Source of the DNA: Brevibacterium ihuae
GTDB taxonomy: Bacteria > Actinomycetota > Actinomycetes > Actinomycetales > Brevibacteriaceae
DNA length: 64,000 nucleotides
NCBI RefSeq assembly: GCF_900184225.1
Contig: NZ_FXWZ01000003.1
Coordinates: forward strand, 809,684-873,683
Reading direction: 5' to 3'
Shown here: piece after piece, positions 9,678 through 17,610 of the stretch
Layout: every line of letters starts with the position of its first letter
Numbering within the stretch: position 1 is the stretch's first letter
Made by a program: the position numbers and the translations under genes
The notes under the pieces: model-generated
What the model saw: the letters and a program-made list of their open reading frames with translations, nothing else
What the model was told of the DNA's origin: nothing
Databases searched by the model: none

Positions 9678-11081
9678 TCAGACGTTGGTGTGGACGAGGC
9701 GGGCGAACCGCTCGACGAGATCGCGCCAGGTGATGGTGTACGCCTCGGACCGGTCGTCGCCGGGGGCCGCGTCGGCAAGCTTCGAGAGCTCGATGTAGCC
9801 GATCCCGTCGGAGCCGAGCTTGGAGATGTTCGCGCGGAACAGCGCGTCGTCGGCGATGTCCGCGCTCACCGCGAGCGGGCTCCGGCCGACGTCGTCGGGC
9901 ATCCCCTCGAAGGTCAGCCGTCCGGCGGTGAGCGTGTCGTGGCTGGCGGCCTGGGTGAGGAACTGCGCCGCCGATCCTCCGCCCACCACCGGCAGCCGGG
10001 TGGCCATGACATCGGTGAGGAGCTCGGTGATCTCCGCGCGCTGCTCAGCGGTGAGCGCGTCGCCCTCCGGCCCGCCGAACAGCACGACGGCGGCGAAGCC
10101 GGCGAGCGGGGGCAGCGACTCCCCTTCGGACACGCGCACGTGGGTGATGTCGAGGCCGTTGTCATCGAAGCGCTCGAGGATCGACCCGACGCCGGGCGTA
10201 GCGCTCGTCTCGATGACAAGGACGGGCGTGTTGATGCCCGCCTCGCCGAGCGTCTGCGTGGGCCTGCGCTCGCCGGCCTCGACGGCGAGGGGGAGCATGT
10301 TCTCCGGCACCGGCGCGGGGCAGGTGGCGTAGGGCGTGAAGGCGAACGGGTCGTTGAGCGTGCGGTTGAAATCGAGGATGACCGCGCCGCCGGACCCGGG
10401 CAGCCCGATGTTGAGGGTGCGCCAGGTCGCCGTGGTCACGCCGTTGCTGTAGTCGTGGAACCGCACGGTGAGACCGCTGTCGGGTCCGCCGGTCGTCTTG
10501 AGCCGGTGGGTGTGCCCGCCGAGCTCGAAGGTGACCTCGCCGGTGACCTGCTCGTCGAGCTCGATCCCGGGCATGGCCGAGGCGATCCGCCGCTCCTCCG
10601 GGACCGGATAGGGCGTGAACGCCGCGCTCACCACCCAGTCCCGGCTCACCGGGAACGTCGGGACGTCGATGAAGCGGGAGAGCAGCGGGGCCTTGGAGTC
10701 GTGCCGCCGCAGGCCCACCGAACCGTCGCGGTTGAGGAGCTCGTAGAGGACGTGCCCGACGACGACCCAGCCGAGCGATTCGCCGGGGGCCACGCGGGCG
10801 GACATCCGTCCCTCGGGATCGGTGCGGACCTCGGCGAGCGGACCGGGCCGCCCCATGATCTCGAGCGCGTCCTTGCCGGGTCCGGCGCTCGTGCCCGGCG
10901 CGAGGGTGAGGTGCACCCACTCGCCGTCGCGCACGAAGGTCCCGGGGCCGTCCTCCCAGGACACCTCTGCGCCGTCGTCGAGCCAGGTCAGACCGGTGAG
11001 GCTGAGCCATCCGAACGCTGTCGCGAGGGCGGACAGGCGCGCGTCGTGCCACTCCTGCCATTCTGCAATGTACTGTTCCAC
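9678..11081 (-). CDS. DUF1684 protein fused to a degenerate GATase1-like domain
   Basis: A 467-residue protein in two parts. Residues 1-272 are a complete DUF1684 domain (WHDARLSALATAFGWLSLTG at the start; YATCPAPVPENMLPLAVEAGER at the end). Residues ~285-467 look like a class I glutamine amidotransferase fold: a beta-strand VLVIETSATPG, the AVVLFGGPEGD strand-loop, and a nucleophile-elbow-like LPVVGGGSAAQFL at 363-375. In active enzymes that elbow is GxCxGxQ; here no cysteine is present, so glutaminase activity is not expected. The GTG start has GAGGA just upstream and gives a standard DUF1684 N-terminus. Function unknown. The second-domain assignment is by motif reading and is tentative. 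Confidence 0.8.
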   Translation of the reverse strand: MEQYIAEWQEWHDARLSALATAFGWLSLTGLTWLDDGAEVSWEDGPGTFVRDGEWVHLTLAPGTSAGPGKDALEIMGRPGPLAEVRTDPEGRMSARVAPGESLGWVVVGHVLYELLNRDGSVGLRRHDSKAPLLSRFIDVPTFPVSRDWVVSAAFTPYPVPEERRIASAMPGIELDEQVTGEVTFELGGHTHRLKTTGGPDSGLTVRFHDYSNGVTTATWRTLNIGLPGSGGAVILDFNRTLNDPFAFTPYATCPAPVPENMLPLAVEAGERRPTQTLGEAGINTPVLVIETSATPGVGSILERFDDNGLDITHVRVSEGESLPPLAGFAAVVLFGGPEGDALTAEQRAEITELLTDVMATRLPVVGGGSAAQFLTQAASHDTLTAGRLTFEGMPDDVGRSPLAVSADIADDALFRANISKLGSDGIGYIELSKLADAAPGDDRSEAYTITWRDLVERFARLVHTNV

Positions 11082-11146
11082 ACTGTCCTCGTCTCGACGT
11101 TCGCCGCGGTGTTCGTCGTCCTGGCATTCATAGTAGGGGATCGCGC

Positions 11147-12403
11147 TCAGCGCTCGGCGGGAATGCTCCCCGCCCTCCGGAGGGCCGCCATCTGCACCGC
11201 GCCGAGGCACAGGAGCAGGACGAGCGCGGCGCACGCAACCCCGAATCCCTGCCGGTATCCGGTGACGTCGACGACGACCCCGGTGAGCGCCGCCGAGGCC
11301 GACTGGCCGACGACCACCCCGGTGGACATCATCGCCATGACGGTCGTCGTCCGGCCGAGCGGTGCGACCTCCGAGGCGATCGAGTAGAGCGTGACGAGGC
11401 TCGGTCCGATGCCGGCGCCCATGACGAGGAGAGCGGGCACGATCGCGCCGATGCCGCCCGCGAGGACATAGAGGATCCCGCCGGCGACCGCGAGCGCGGC
11501 GAACACGAGCCACCGGGCGGAGAAGGTGAAGCGCTCGGGGAGGAGGACGACGCCGAGGGCGCACGCCGCGGAGCTCACCCCCATGATCCCGTAGTAGATC
11601 CCGGTGGCGTCCCCCTGGCCGAGCTCCTCCATGAATCCGGTGAGCGAGGTGAGCGACGAGCCGAAGAACAGTCCGATCGCGACCATTCCGGCGACCGGCA
11701 GGAGCACTGCGGGACGCCGCAGCTCGGCCACGGGCGCGAGCCGTCGGACCGCCGCGTCCTCCGCCGTGCCGATGGCATGCCGGGAGTCGCGAGCATGACC
11801 GCGGGTGAAGCGGGACGAGCGATGGAGGGCGAAGGCGGTGACGCCCACGAGTGTGAGCACGGCGGCGAACTCGAGGGGTACGACGACCCCGAGGAGCACC
11901 GCGACGAACCCGGTGAGCACGGGGCCGAAGACGAACACGAGCTCGTCGGTCATGGATTCGTAGGACAGCACCGCCGAGGTGGCCTTCCGCGCCTCCGCGC
12001 CGGACAGTCGCGCGCGGATCGCGTGGAGCCAGCGCGTGCGCACCATCGAGGAGGCCTGCGGCGCGGTGAGCCCGATGAGCAGACCGGCTCCCAGCACGAG
12101 CGCGGTGGGCGCGGCGGCGCGCAGGGCGAGCGCGAGGCCGAACAGGGCGAGGCCGTGGGCGGACGCGGCGACGAGGAGCACGACGCGCTGGCCCCAGCGG
12201 TCCGCACCGGCGCCGAGCAGCGGCCCGGAGATCGCGGTGCCCACCCCGACGAGGGCGGCGGTGGCCCCGGCCAGGGTGAAGCTCTCCCGGGTCGAGGAGA
12301 CGGCGGTCATGACGGCGACGACGGACATCGCGAAGGGAAGCTTCGCGATGACGCCCAGGGGGAGGATTCCCCAACCGACCATGCGTCCGAGGGTGATGAG
12401 CAC
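11147..12403 (-). CDS. MFS transporter
   Basis: A 418-residue membrane protein with about 12 predicted helices and a weak motif A (GADRWGQR). It is a paralogue of the MFS protein at 3084-4316: both have the VR(A/T)RW block, a SxE...DE(I/L)xFVxGPVL block, and similar helix order. Substrate not deducible. It is divergent from the M18 aminopeptidase with only 20 nt between the two start codons. The GTG start lies 8 nt from a TAGCCT hexamer; an internal ATG seven codons later is an alternative. Confidence 0.85.
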   Translation of the reverse strand: MLITLGRMVGWGILPLGVIAKLPFAMSVVAVMTAVSSTRESFTLAGATAALVGVGTAISGPLLGAGADRWGQRVVLLVAASAHGLALFGLALALRAAAPTALVLGAGLLIGLTAPQASSMVRTRWLHAIRARLSGAEARKATSAVLSYESMTDELVFVFGPVLTGFVAVLLGVVVPLEFAAVLTLVGVTAFALHRSSRFTRGHARDSRHAIGTAEDAAVRRLAPVAELRRPAVLLPVAGMVAIGLFFGSSLTSLTGFMEELGQGDATGIYYGIMGVSSAACALGVVLLPERFTFSARWLVFAALAVAGGILYVLAGGIGAIVPALLVMGAGIGPSLVTLYSIASEVAPLGRTTTVMAMMSTGVVVGQSASAALTGVVVDVTGYRQGFGVACAALVLLLCLGAVQMAALRRAGSIPAER

Positions 12404-12410
12404 GATTGAC

Positions 12411-12417
12411 TAGGCTA
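12411..12417. promoter_or_regulatory. Overlapping bidirectional -10 boxes
   Basis: TAGGCTA reads as TAGGCT on the plus strand, 7 nt before the ATG of the M18 aminopeptidase, and as TAGCCT on the minus strand, 8 nt before the GTG of the MFS gene. The two -10 boxes overlap by five bases, a symmetric arrangement that would fire both genes without 5' leaders. Confidence 0.5.
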
Positions 12418-12423
12418 CCGGCT

Positions 12424-13782
12424 ATGAGTCTCACGACAGAATCCCTGCCCGATGCCGTCGCCGCCGATCTCGCGGCGTTCGTCCAGGAGTCCCCGTCGTC
12501 CTACCACGCCGCGGACGCGGCGCGCCGCCGGCTCACCGCAGCCGGATTCGTCGAGCTCGATGAGCGCGCGCACTGGGATCTGCAGGCCGGCGGGAAGCAC
12601 CTCGTCGTGCGCGACGGCGCGATCCTCGCGTGGGTGATGCCGGCGGGCACCGGCCGCGCGGGAGCGTCCGACACGGGGGCGACGGGACCGGATGGCCCCG
12701 GGTTCCGCGTGTTCGGCACCCACACCGACTCCCCCGCGTTCAAGCTCAAGCCGAATCCGGACTTCACGGTCGAGGGCACGCAGCAGGTCGGGGTGGAGAT
12801 CTACGGCGGCCCGCTCCTCAACTCCTGGCTCGACCGGGAGCTCTGCTTCGCCGGGCGCCTCGTCACGCTCGACGGGCAGGAGGTCCTCACCCGGACCCCG
12901 CCGATCGGCCGCATCCCGCAGCTCGCGATCCACCTCGATCGGCAGGTCAACGAGAAGCTCGCACTCGACCGTCAGCGTCACGTGCAGCCGGTCATCGGAC
13001 TCGAGCACCTGACCGGCGGGGAGCCCGGTGGGGCAGACGTGATCCGCGCTCTCGCGGATTCGGCGGGAATCGATCCGAGCGACGTCGTGGGCTTCGACGT
13101 CGTGACGATCGCCGCGCAGGACCCGGCGCGATTCGGCCTCCACGAGGAGTTCCTCGCCTCGCCGCGGCTCGACAACCTGTCCTCCGTCCACGCCGGGGTC
13201 AGCGCGCTTGCGCTCGTCGAGCCCGCCGGCCTCGGATCGATCCCGCTCCTCGCGGCCTTCGATCACGAGGAGGTCGGCTCCGCGACGCGGTCGGGCGCGA
13301 GCGGACCGTTCCTCTCCGATGTCACCGCTCGCATCGTCGCCGCTCTCACCGGCGACGCGGGCGGCAGTGCGGGCGAGGCGCTCGCCCGTTCGATGGCGCG
13401 CTCGGTGTGCGTCTCCTCCGACACGGGGCACGCGGTCCACCCGAACTATCCCGAGCGACACGACCCGGTCACCCGCCCGCGGCTGGGCCGGGGCCCGCTG
13501 CTGAAGATCAATGCCCAGCAGCGCTACGCCACCGATGCAGTGGGCACCGCGCACTGGGCACGGGCGTGCGCGGCGGCCGGGGTCTCCTATCAGGAGTTCG
13601 TGTCGAACAATGCGATGCCCTGCGGATCGACGATCGGACCGCTCACCGCGACGCGGCTGGGCATGACCACCGTCGACGTCGGGATCGCCCTGTGGAGCAT
13701 GCACTCGGCGCGCGAGATGTGCGCGGTGAGCGACGTGCACGATCTCTTCCGGGTGGCGCACGCCTTCCTCAGCGACCACTGA
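12424..13782 (+). CDS. M18 family aminopeptidase
   Basis: A 452-residue cytoplasmic metallo-aminopeptidase (aspartyl aminopeptidase family), removing N-terminal residues from peptides. Metal-site motifs: FGTHTDSPAFKLKP near residue 100 (His and Asp ligands), DHEEVGSATRSGA near 280 (Glu ligands), SSDTGHAVHPNYPERH near 340, and C-terminal PCGSTIGP and HSAREMC. Length agrees with bacterial M18 enzymes (about 430-450). The start at MSLTTESLPD was chosen because it follows a TAGGCT box by 7 nt; an in-frame ATG 18 nt upstream would lie before the promoter. Confidence 0.95.
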   Translation: MSLTTESLPDAVAADLAAFVQESPSSYHAADAARRRLTAAGFVELDERAHWDLQAGGKHLVVRDGAILAWVMPAGTGRAGASDTGATGPDGPGFRVFGTHTDSPAFKLKPNPDFTVEGTQQVGVEIYGGPLLNSWLDRELCFAGRLVTLDGQEVLTRTPPIGRIPQLAIHLDRQVNEKLALDRQRHVQPVIGLEHLTGGEPGGADVIRALADSAGIDPSDVVGFDVVTIAAQDPARFGLHEEFLASPRLDNLSSVHAGVSALALVEPAGLGSIPLLAAFDHEEVGSATRSGASGPFLSDVTARIVAALTGDAGGSAGEALARSMARSVCVSSDTGHAVHPNYPERHDPVTRPRLGRGPLLKINAQQRYATDAVGTAHWARACAAAGVSYQEFVSNNAMPCGSTIGPLTATRLGMTTVDVGIALWSMHSAREMCAVSDVHDLFRVAHAFLSDH

Positions 13783-13954
13783 GGGGTCTGGTCGTCGGTT
13801 TCGGACGAGGTCGCCGCCGGCAGACCCGCGCGGGCCGGCCGTCCGCGGCGTCGGCGGCCCGGTCAGGATGACGGGCGCACGCCGCTTCGGCACCGCTGAA
13901 CTGCGGCCGATCCGAACCCGCTGACGGCGGGTGGCACCGTGGGAACCGCTGTGT

Positions 13955-14386
13955 TCAGCGGGAGTCCTTGAGGGCGCTCATGACGTCGTTCGCGCTCGGG
14001 TTCGGCACCTGGCGGTTGCGGGTGAGGAGCACCGGGGTGGCGAGCTCCCCGTCCATGAGGTCGCGGACCCGCTGGGCGCCTGCCGCGTCCCGTCCGACGT
14101 CGACGAAGGCGACGCGGCCGTCGGTGTTGAAGCGCCGCATGAGCGCTCGGCTGCGCGCGTCGCCCTCCTGCCAGAGGATCGCCGCCCGGCCCGGGGCGAG
14201 CAGGGCATCGGACCACGGCGTGTGCGGCCTGCGGGTGAGGACGAAGAGGAAGAGGGCGAACGCGAGGACGCCGAGCACGAGGAAGAGCCAGCCGAGCACG
14301 CTCGACAGGTCGAGCGCCAGCCGGATCACGCCCGAAGCGAGGAACAGCAGGGCGGCCGCGAGCTGCAGCAGGTTGATCATGCGCAT
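13955..14386 (-). CDS. Small membrane protein with thioredoxin-fold-like C-terminus
   Basis: A 143-residue protein with two predicted N-terminal membrane helices (LLQLAAALLFLASGVIRLAL and LGWLFLVLGVLAFALFLFVL), then a soluble tail. The tail pattern RVAFVDVGRDAAGAQRVRDL followed by LATPVLLTRN resembles a glutaredoxin-like fold, with a proline after the helix (TPV) but no CxxC motif, so redox activity is not supported. Function unknown. The ATG is 6 nt from a TAGGCT hexamer on the minus strand; a second ATG two codons on is possible. Confidence 0.72.
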   Translation of the reverse strand: MRMINLLQLAAALLFLASGVIRLALDLSSVLGWLFLVLGVLAFALFLFVLTRRPHTPWSDALLAPGRAAILWQEGDARSRALMRRFNTDGRVAFVDVGRDAAGAQRVRDLMDGELATPVLLTRNRQVPNPSANDVMSALKDSR

Positions 14387-14392
14387 GGGACC

Positions 14393-14398
14393 AGCCTA
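14393..14398 (-). promoter_or_regulatory. -10 box (TAGGCT) of a leaderless promoter
   Basis: Read on the minus strand, TAGGCT ends 6 nt before the ATG at 14386. No Shine-Dalgarno sequence is present. Confidence 0.55.
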
Positions 14399-14499
14399 GG
14401 TGCACTCACCCGGGCGGCAGTGCGTGCGGGTGCGCGGGCACTGCCGGGCGGATGGGCGCCGACCGTCCGGGCGGGGATGCGACCCGCCCGGCTCGCTGC

Positions 14500-15003
14500 T
14501 CAGCGCGTGGTGCCGAGGACCCGGATGGCCTCGGCGGCGCGGGGCGCCTCGACCTCGAGCGTGTACTCGGCGGCCTTGAGCGACTGGATCGACCTGAAGC
14601 TCCGGTTCTTCCCGTTGATGGCGAATCCGATGAGTCCGAAGATCAGACCCCAGACCGCACCGAGGGCGACGCTCGAGAGGAGGACGGAGAAGATCCCGAC
14701 CCCGGCGACGAAGAGGGCGAACACGAGCCCGAGGAGCAGACCGATCCAGGCGCCGCTCAGGGCTCCGTACCCGGCCGCCTTGCCCCACGTCATGTTCCCG
14801 GTGACGTGTTCGACGGTGGTGAGGTCGTGACCGACGATGCGTACGGTACTCACCTCGAAGCCCGCATCGGCGAGCCGGTCGACCGCGTCCTGGGCGGGCA
14901 GGTAGTCGTGGAAGCGCGCGATGATCTCCCGCGGGACGGGCTGCGCCAGCGGGGTGCGGTCGGCGAACTGCTGTCCGGCGGGGGTTGCTGCGTTCTCGGT
15001 CAT
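14500..15003 (-). CDS. General stress protein 17M-like domain protein
   Basis: A 167-residue protein with the YflT/GSP17M-type N-terminal domain (REIIARFHDYLPAQDAVDRLADAGF, then VRIVGHDLTTVEHVTG), which is a ferredoxin-like fold. A glycine-rich membrane segment pair follows (GALSGAWIGLLLGLVFALFV and VLLSSVALGAVWGLIFGLIG). A C-terminal strand EYTLEVEAPRAAEAIRVLG closes it. Members are induced by general stress in Bacillus; the molecular role is unknown. The ATG has AAAGGA 6 nt upstream. It is divergent from a MarR regulator across a palindromic element, suggesting it may be that regulator's target. Confidence 0.85.
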   Translation of the reverse strand: MTENAATPAGQQFADRTPLAQPVPREIIARFHDYLPAQDAVDRLADAGFEVSTVRIVGHDLTTVEHVTGNMTWGKAAGYGALSGAWIGLLLGLVFALFVAGVGIFSVLLSSVALGAVWGLIFGLIGFAINGKNRSFRSIQSLKAAEYTLEVEAPRAAEAIRVLGTTR

Positions 15004-15071
15004 GGTGTCCTTTCATCGTGGTGGCGGACGGTCGTGCCGAGGTCTCGGGTCGTCTCACATCCGCAATCTAG

Positions 15072-15090
15072 TTTGATGTTACCAATCAAA
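15072..15090. promoter_or_regulatory. Candidate MarR operator
   Basis: Inverted repeat TTTGAT-7 nt-ATCAAA in the A+T-rich gap between the divergent stress-protein and MarR genes. MarR proteins commonly bind such palindromes next to their own promoter. Assignment is by position only. Confidence 0.45.
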
Positions 15091-15098
15091 TCTTCGAG

Positions 15099-15104
15099 TA
15101 GACT
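15099..15104 (+). promoter_or_regulatory. -10 box (TAGACT) upstream of the MarR gene
   Basis: TAGACT ends 7 nt before the ATG at 15112, marking that codon as the natural (leaderless) start of the MarR gene although the frame breaks 10 nt later. Confidence 0.55.
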
Positions 15105-15111
15105 GAGCACC

Positions 15112-15679
15112 ATGACACCGTCCCCCGAACCCGGTCGACGTCCTCACATCCCTCCGCCACGCCCTGACCTCGATCGAGCGCTGGGCCAGTCGCCGGCCCA
15201 CCTGGGAGCGCCTGGGCGCGGAATCGGTCGGACTCACCCGGACCGACGTGTGGCTGCTCGAGCGCCTCGCCGAATGCGGCTCCGCCCGGATGTCCGAGCT
15301 CGCCGGCTGGCAATCGGTCGACCGGTCGACGATCACCGTTCAGGTCAAGCGGCTCGAGGGCAACGGGCTCATCGCCCGGGACCCCGATCCCGCCGACCGT
15401 CGTGCGGTGCAGGTGAGCCTCACGCGCAACGGCAGGTCCGCCATGGAGGACCATGCGCGCCGCATGTCCGACACCATGGACCGCCTCATCAGCGCCTGGG
15501 AGCCGGACGACGTCGCCGACTTCAGCCGACTCCTCGCCCGGTTCGCGCAGGCCCTCGACGAGAACCTCGAGAACGCGGCGGAGGAACCGCGCCGGGACCC
15601 CGACCGCCACCAGCGTGCGGGCCATGGGGAACCCGCAGCGCCGGACCGCTCGGAACAGCCGGATTCACGGTTAGCATGA
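15112..15679 (+). pseudogene. MarR family regulator, frame broken at the 5' end
   Basis: The winged-helix body is intact from GTG 15248 (VWLLERLAECG..., recognition helix SVDRSTITVQVKRLE, wing DRRAVQVSLTRNG). The preceding ~40 codons also read as a typical MarR first helix (VDVLTSLRHALTSIERW...), but in that frame a stop lies just before them and no start codon exists. The well-placed ATG at 15112 joins that frame only if the run of five C at 15122-15126 were four. So the gene carries a +1 break, or a shortened protein lacking the dimerisation helix starts at 15248. Likely role: repressor of the divergent stress-protein gene. Confidence 0.75.
15672..15677 (+). promoter_or_regulatory. -10 box (TAGCAT) of a leaderless promoter
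   Basis: TAGCAT overlaps the end of the MarR gene and ends 7 nt before the ATG of the aminotransferase at 15685. Confidence 0.5.
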
Positions 15680-15684
15680 GGTCC

Positions 15685-16872
15685 ATGGATTCGGTCCGCT
15701 CACACCTCAACGAATACGTGTCCACAGTGGGGAAGTCGCCGATCAGGGCCCTCTTCGAGCTCTCGTTCGACCCCAACCTCATCAGCTTCGCCGGCGGCAA
15801 TCCCGCCTCCGAGCTGTTCGACGTCGACGGCCTGGCGAAGTCCTTCGCCCATGTCATGGAGATCGCCGGTCCGCGGGCCATGCAGTACGCCTCGACCGAC
15901 GGCGAGCCCGAGATGCGGGCCGCCGCCGCGCAACGATCCACCGGGATGGGCGTGCCGACCACGGCCTCGCAGGTGTTCATCACGTCCGGCTCGCAACAGG
16001 GCATCGGGCTGCTGAGCCAGACGCTCGTCAATCCCGGCGACGTCGTCCTCGTCGAGAACCCGTCCTTCGTGTCCGCGCTCCAGGCGTTCGGGCTGCAGGG
16101 GGCCGAGTTCAAGCCGGTCGACACCGACGAGGCCGGCGTGGTGCCCGAGGCGCTCGACGCGGCGATCCGCCGCTGGAAGCCCAAGGCCGTGTATCTCATT
16201 CCGACGTTCCAGAACCCCACCGGGGTGACGATGCCGGAGTCCCGCCGTCGCGCGGTGGCCGACATCTTCGCCGCGCACGACACCTGGCTCATCGAGGACG
16301 ACCCGTACTCCGAGCTGCGGTACACCGAGGACCAGCAGATCCCGATCTGCGCCGATCCGCGCCTCGACGACCGCGCCTTCCTCCTCAACACCCTCTCGAA
16401 GGTCCTCTCCCCCGGTCTGCGGGTGGGCTGGGTGCGCGGGCCCGAGCACATCCTCGAGCGGTTGAGCGTCGCCAAGCAGGCGACCGCCCTCCAGACCTCG
16501 ACGATCGATCAGCTCGCCGCCGCCCACTACCTCGCGCACACCGATCTCCAGGCCACCCTCGATCCCATCCGCGCCGAGTACGCGCGGCGGAGGGACGCGA
16601 TGCTCACCGGGCTCCGCGAGGTCCTGCCCCCGGGGTCGGCGATGACCGAGCCCGCAGGCGGCATGTTCGTATGGGCGCGGCTGCCGGAGGGGTACGACGC
16701 CTCCGAGCTCGTCTACGACGCGATCGAGGCCGGCACGATGTTCGTCCCGGGCGCGCCGTTCTACGTCGCGGATCCGGACCCGCGCACCCTGCGGTTCTCC
16801 TTCGTCTCGAACACCCCGGAGGTCACCCGCACGGGCCTCGAACGCCTCGCCCCGGTCTTCCGCCGTGGCTGA
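15685..16872 (+). CDS. PLP-dependent aminotransferase (class I/II, 2-aminoadipate type)
   Basis: A 395-residue fold-type I aminotransferase. Motifs: TSGSQQGIGLL near residue 105 (cofactor phosphate contact), PTFQNPTGVTMP near 170-185, EDDPYSELRY near 205 (Asp for the pyridine nitrogen), and the PLP lysine in LNTLSKVLSPGLRVGW near 230-245. It belongs to the MocR-like/LysN group without a DNA-binding domain. The amino donor is unknown; relatives use 2-aminoadipate, aromatic or branched-chain amino acids. The gene overlaps the next one by 8 nt, so the two are co-transcribed. ATG 15685 is preferred over an in-frame ATG at 15676 because of promoter spacing. Confidence 0.92.
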   Translation: MDSVRSHLNEYVSTVGKSPIRALFELSFDPNLISFAGGNPASELFDVDGLAKSFAHVMEIAGPRAMQYASTDGEPEMRAAAAQRSTGMGVPTTASQVFITSGSQQGIGLLSQTLVNPGDVVLVENPSFVSALQAFGLQGAEFKPVDTDEAGVVPEALDAAIRRWKPKAVYLIPTFQNPTGVTMPESRRRAVADIFAAHDTWLIEDDPYSELRYTEDQQIPICADPRLDDRAFLLNTLSKVLSPGLRVGWVRGPEHILERLSVAKQATALQTSTIDQLAAAHYLAHTDLQATLDPIRAEYARRRDAMLTGLREVLPPGSAMTEPAGGMFVWARLPEGYDASELVYDAIEAGTMFVPGAPFYVADPDPRTLRFSFVSNTPEVTRTGLERLAPVFRRG

Positions 16873-17590
16873 CCAGCGCGGGGAGGCCGCCGAGCAGCCC
16901 GGCCCCGACGACCCGGTGACCGGGCGCGCACCCGGTCACCACCGCGACCCCGGGGCGCCTGTGCAGGCGGGAGACGCTGCGCAGGCAGGAGACACTGTGC
17001 AGGCGGGAAGCGCTGCACATGCGGGCGAACGCCGGGGTGGCTCCTCGTGGCTCAACGTGCCGAACGTCATCAGCATCGTGCGGCTCATCGTCCTCGTGCC
17101 GGTGGTCATCTGGCTCATGAGCATGCCCGAGCACCGGATCGCCGCGACGGTCATGCTCGCGGTGTTCGGCGCGACCGACTGGATCGACGGCTTCTGGGCG
17201 CGGAGGTTCGGGCAGGTCACCCGGGTGGGAGAGATCCTCGATCCGGTCGCCGACCGACTGGGCATCGCGATCATCTGCATTGCGATGGCATGGTTCGACA
17301 TCCTCCCGATGTGGATGCTCTTCGTCATCGTGCTCACCGACCTCTTCCTCGGGATCGTCGGCGCGATCCGCCTCGATGCCACGTCGACCTCGCACGTGAG
17401 CTGGCTGGGCAAGGTGCGCACCGCGCTCATCATGACCGGGCTGCCGCTCCTGCTCCTGTCGACGGCGACCCAGCTCCAGGACACCCCGCTCCACCAGGTG
17501 GCGACGTTCCTCCTGTCGGCCGGGGTGCTCCTCCACCTCGCGGCCGGCGTGGACTACGCGGTGCGGCTGATCCGCACCCCGCGGAACTGA
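16865..17590 (+). CDS. CDP-alcohol phosphatidyltransferase family protein
   Basis: A 241-residue membrane enzyme. The family signature DGx2ARx8Gx3Dx3D is complete: DG in TDWIDGFWARR, then G and two Asp in RVGEILDPVADR (around residues 110-135). About five membrane helices follow the N-terminal NVPNVISIVRL segment. It should transfer a phosphatidyl group from CDP-diacylglycerol to an alcohol such as glycerol phosphate or inositol phosphate; the acceptor is not readable. The first ~60 residues are a hydrophilic tail with short Ala/Gly repeats (QAGDAAQAGDTVQAG), unusual for the family, so a later start is possible. GTG start overlaps the aminotransferase end. Confidence 0.9.
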   Translation: MADQRGEAAEQPGPDDPVTGRAPGHHRDPGAPVQAGDAAQAGDTVQAGSAAHAGERRGGSSWLNVPNVISIVRLIVLVPVVIWLMSMPEHRIAATVMLAVFGATDWIDGFWARRFGQVTRVGEILDPVADRLGIAIICIAMAWFDILPMWMLFVIVLTDLFLGIVGAIRLDATSTSHVSWLGKVRTALIMTGLPLLLLSTATQLQDTPLHQVATFLLSAGVLLHLAAGVDYAVRLIRTPRN

Positions 17591-17610
17591 CCGCCGCAGG
17601 TACGACCCCG

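Noticed and set aside
9678..12434. Single 918-codon open frame joining the DUF1684 gene with upstream sequence
   Set aside because: The upstream third is an out-of-frame shadow of the MFS gene; the DUF1684 N-terminus and a GTG with its own GAGGA mark the true start at 11081.
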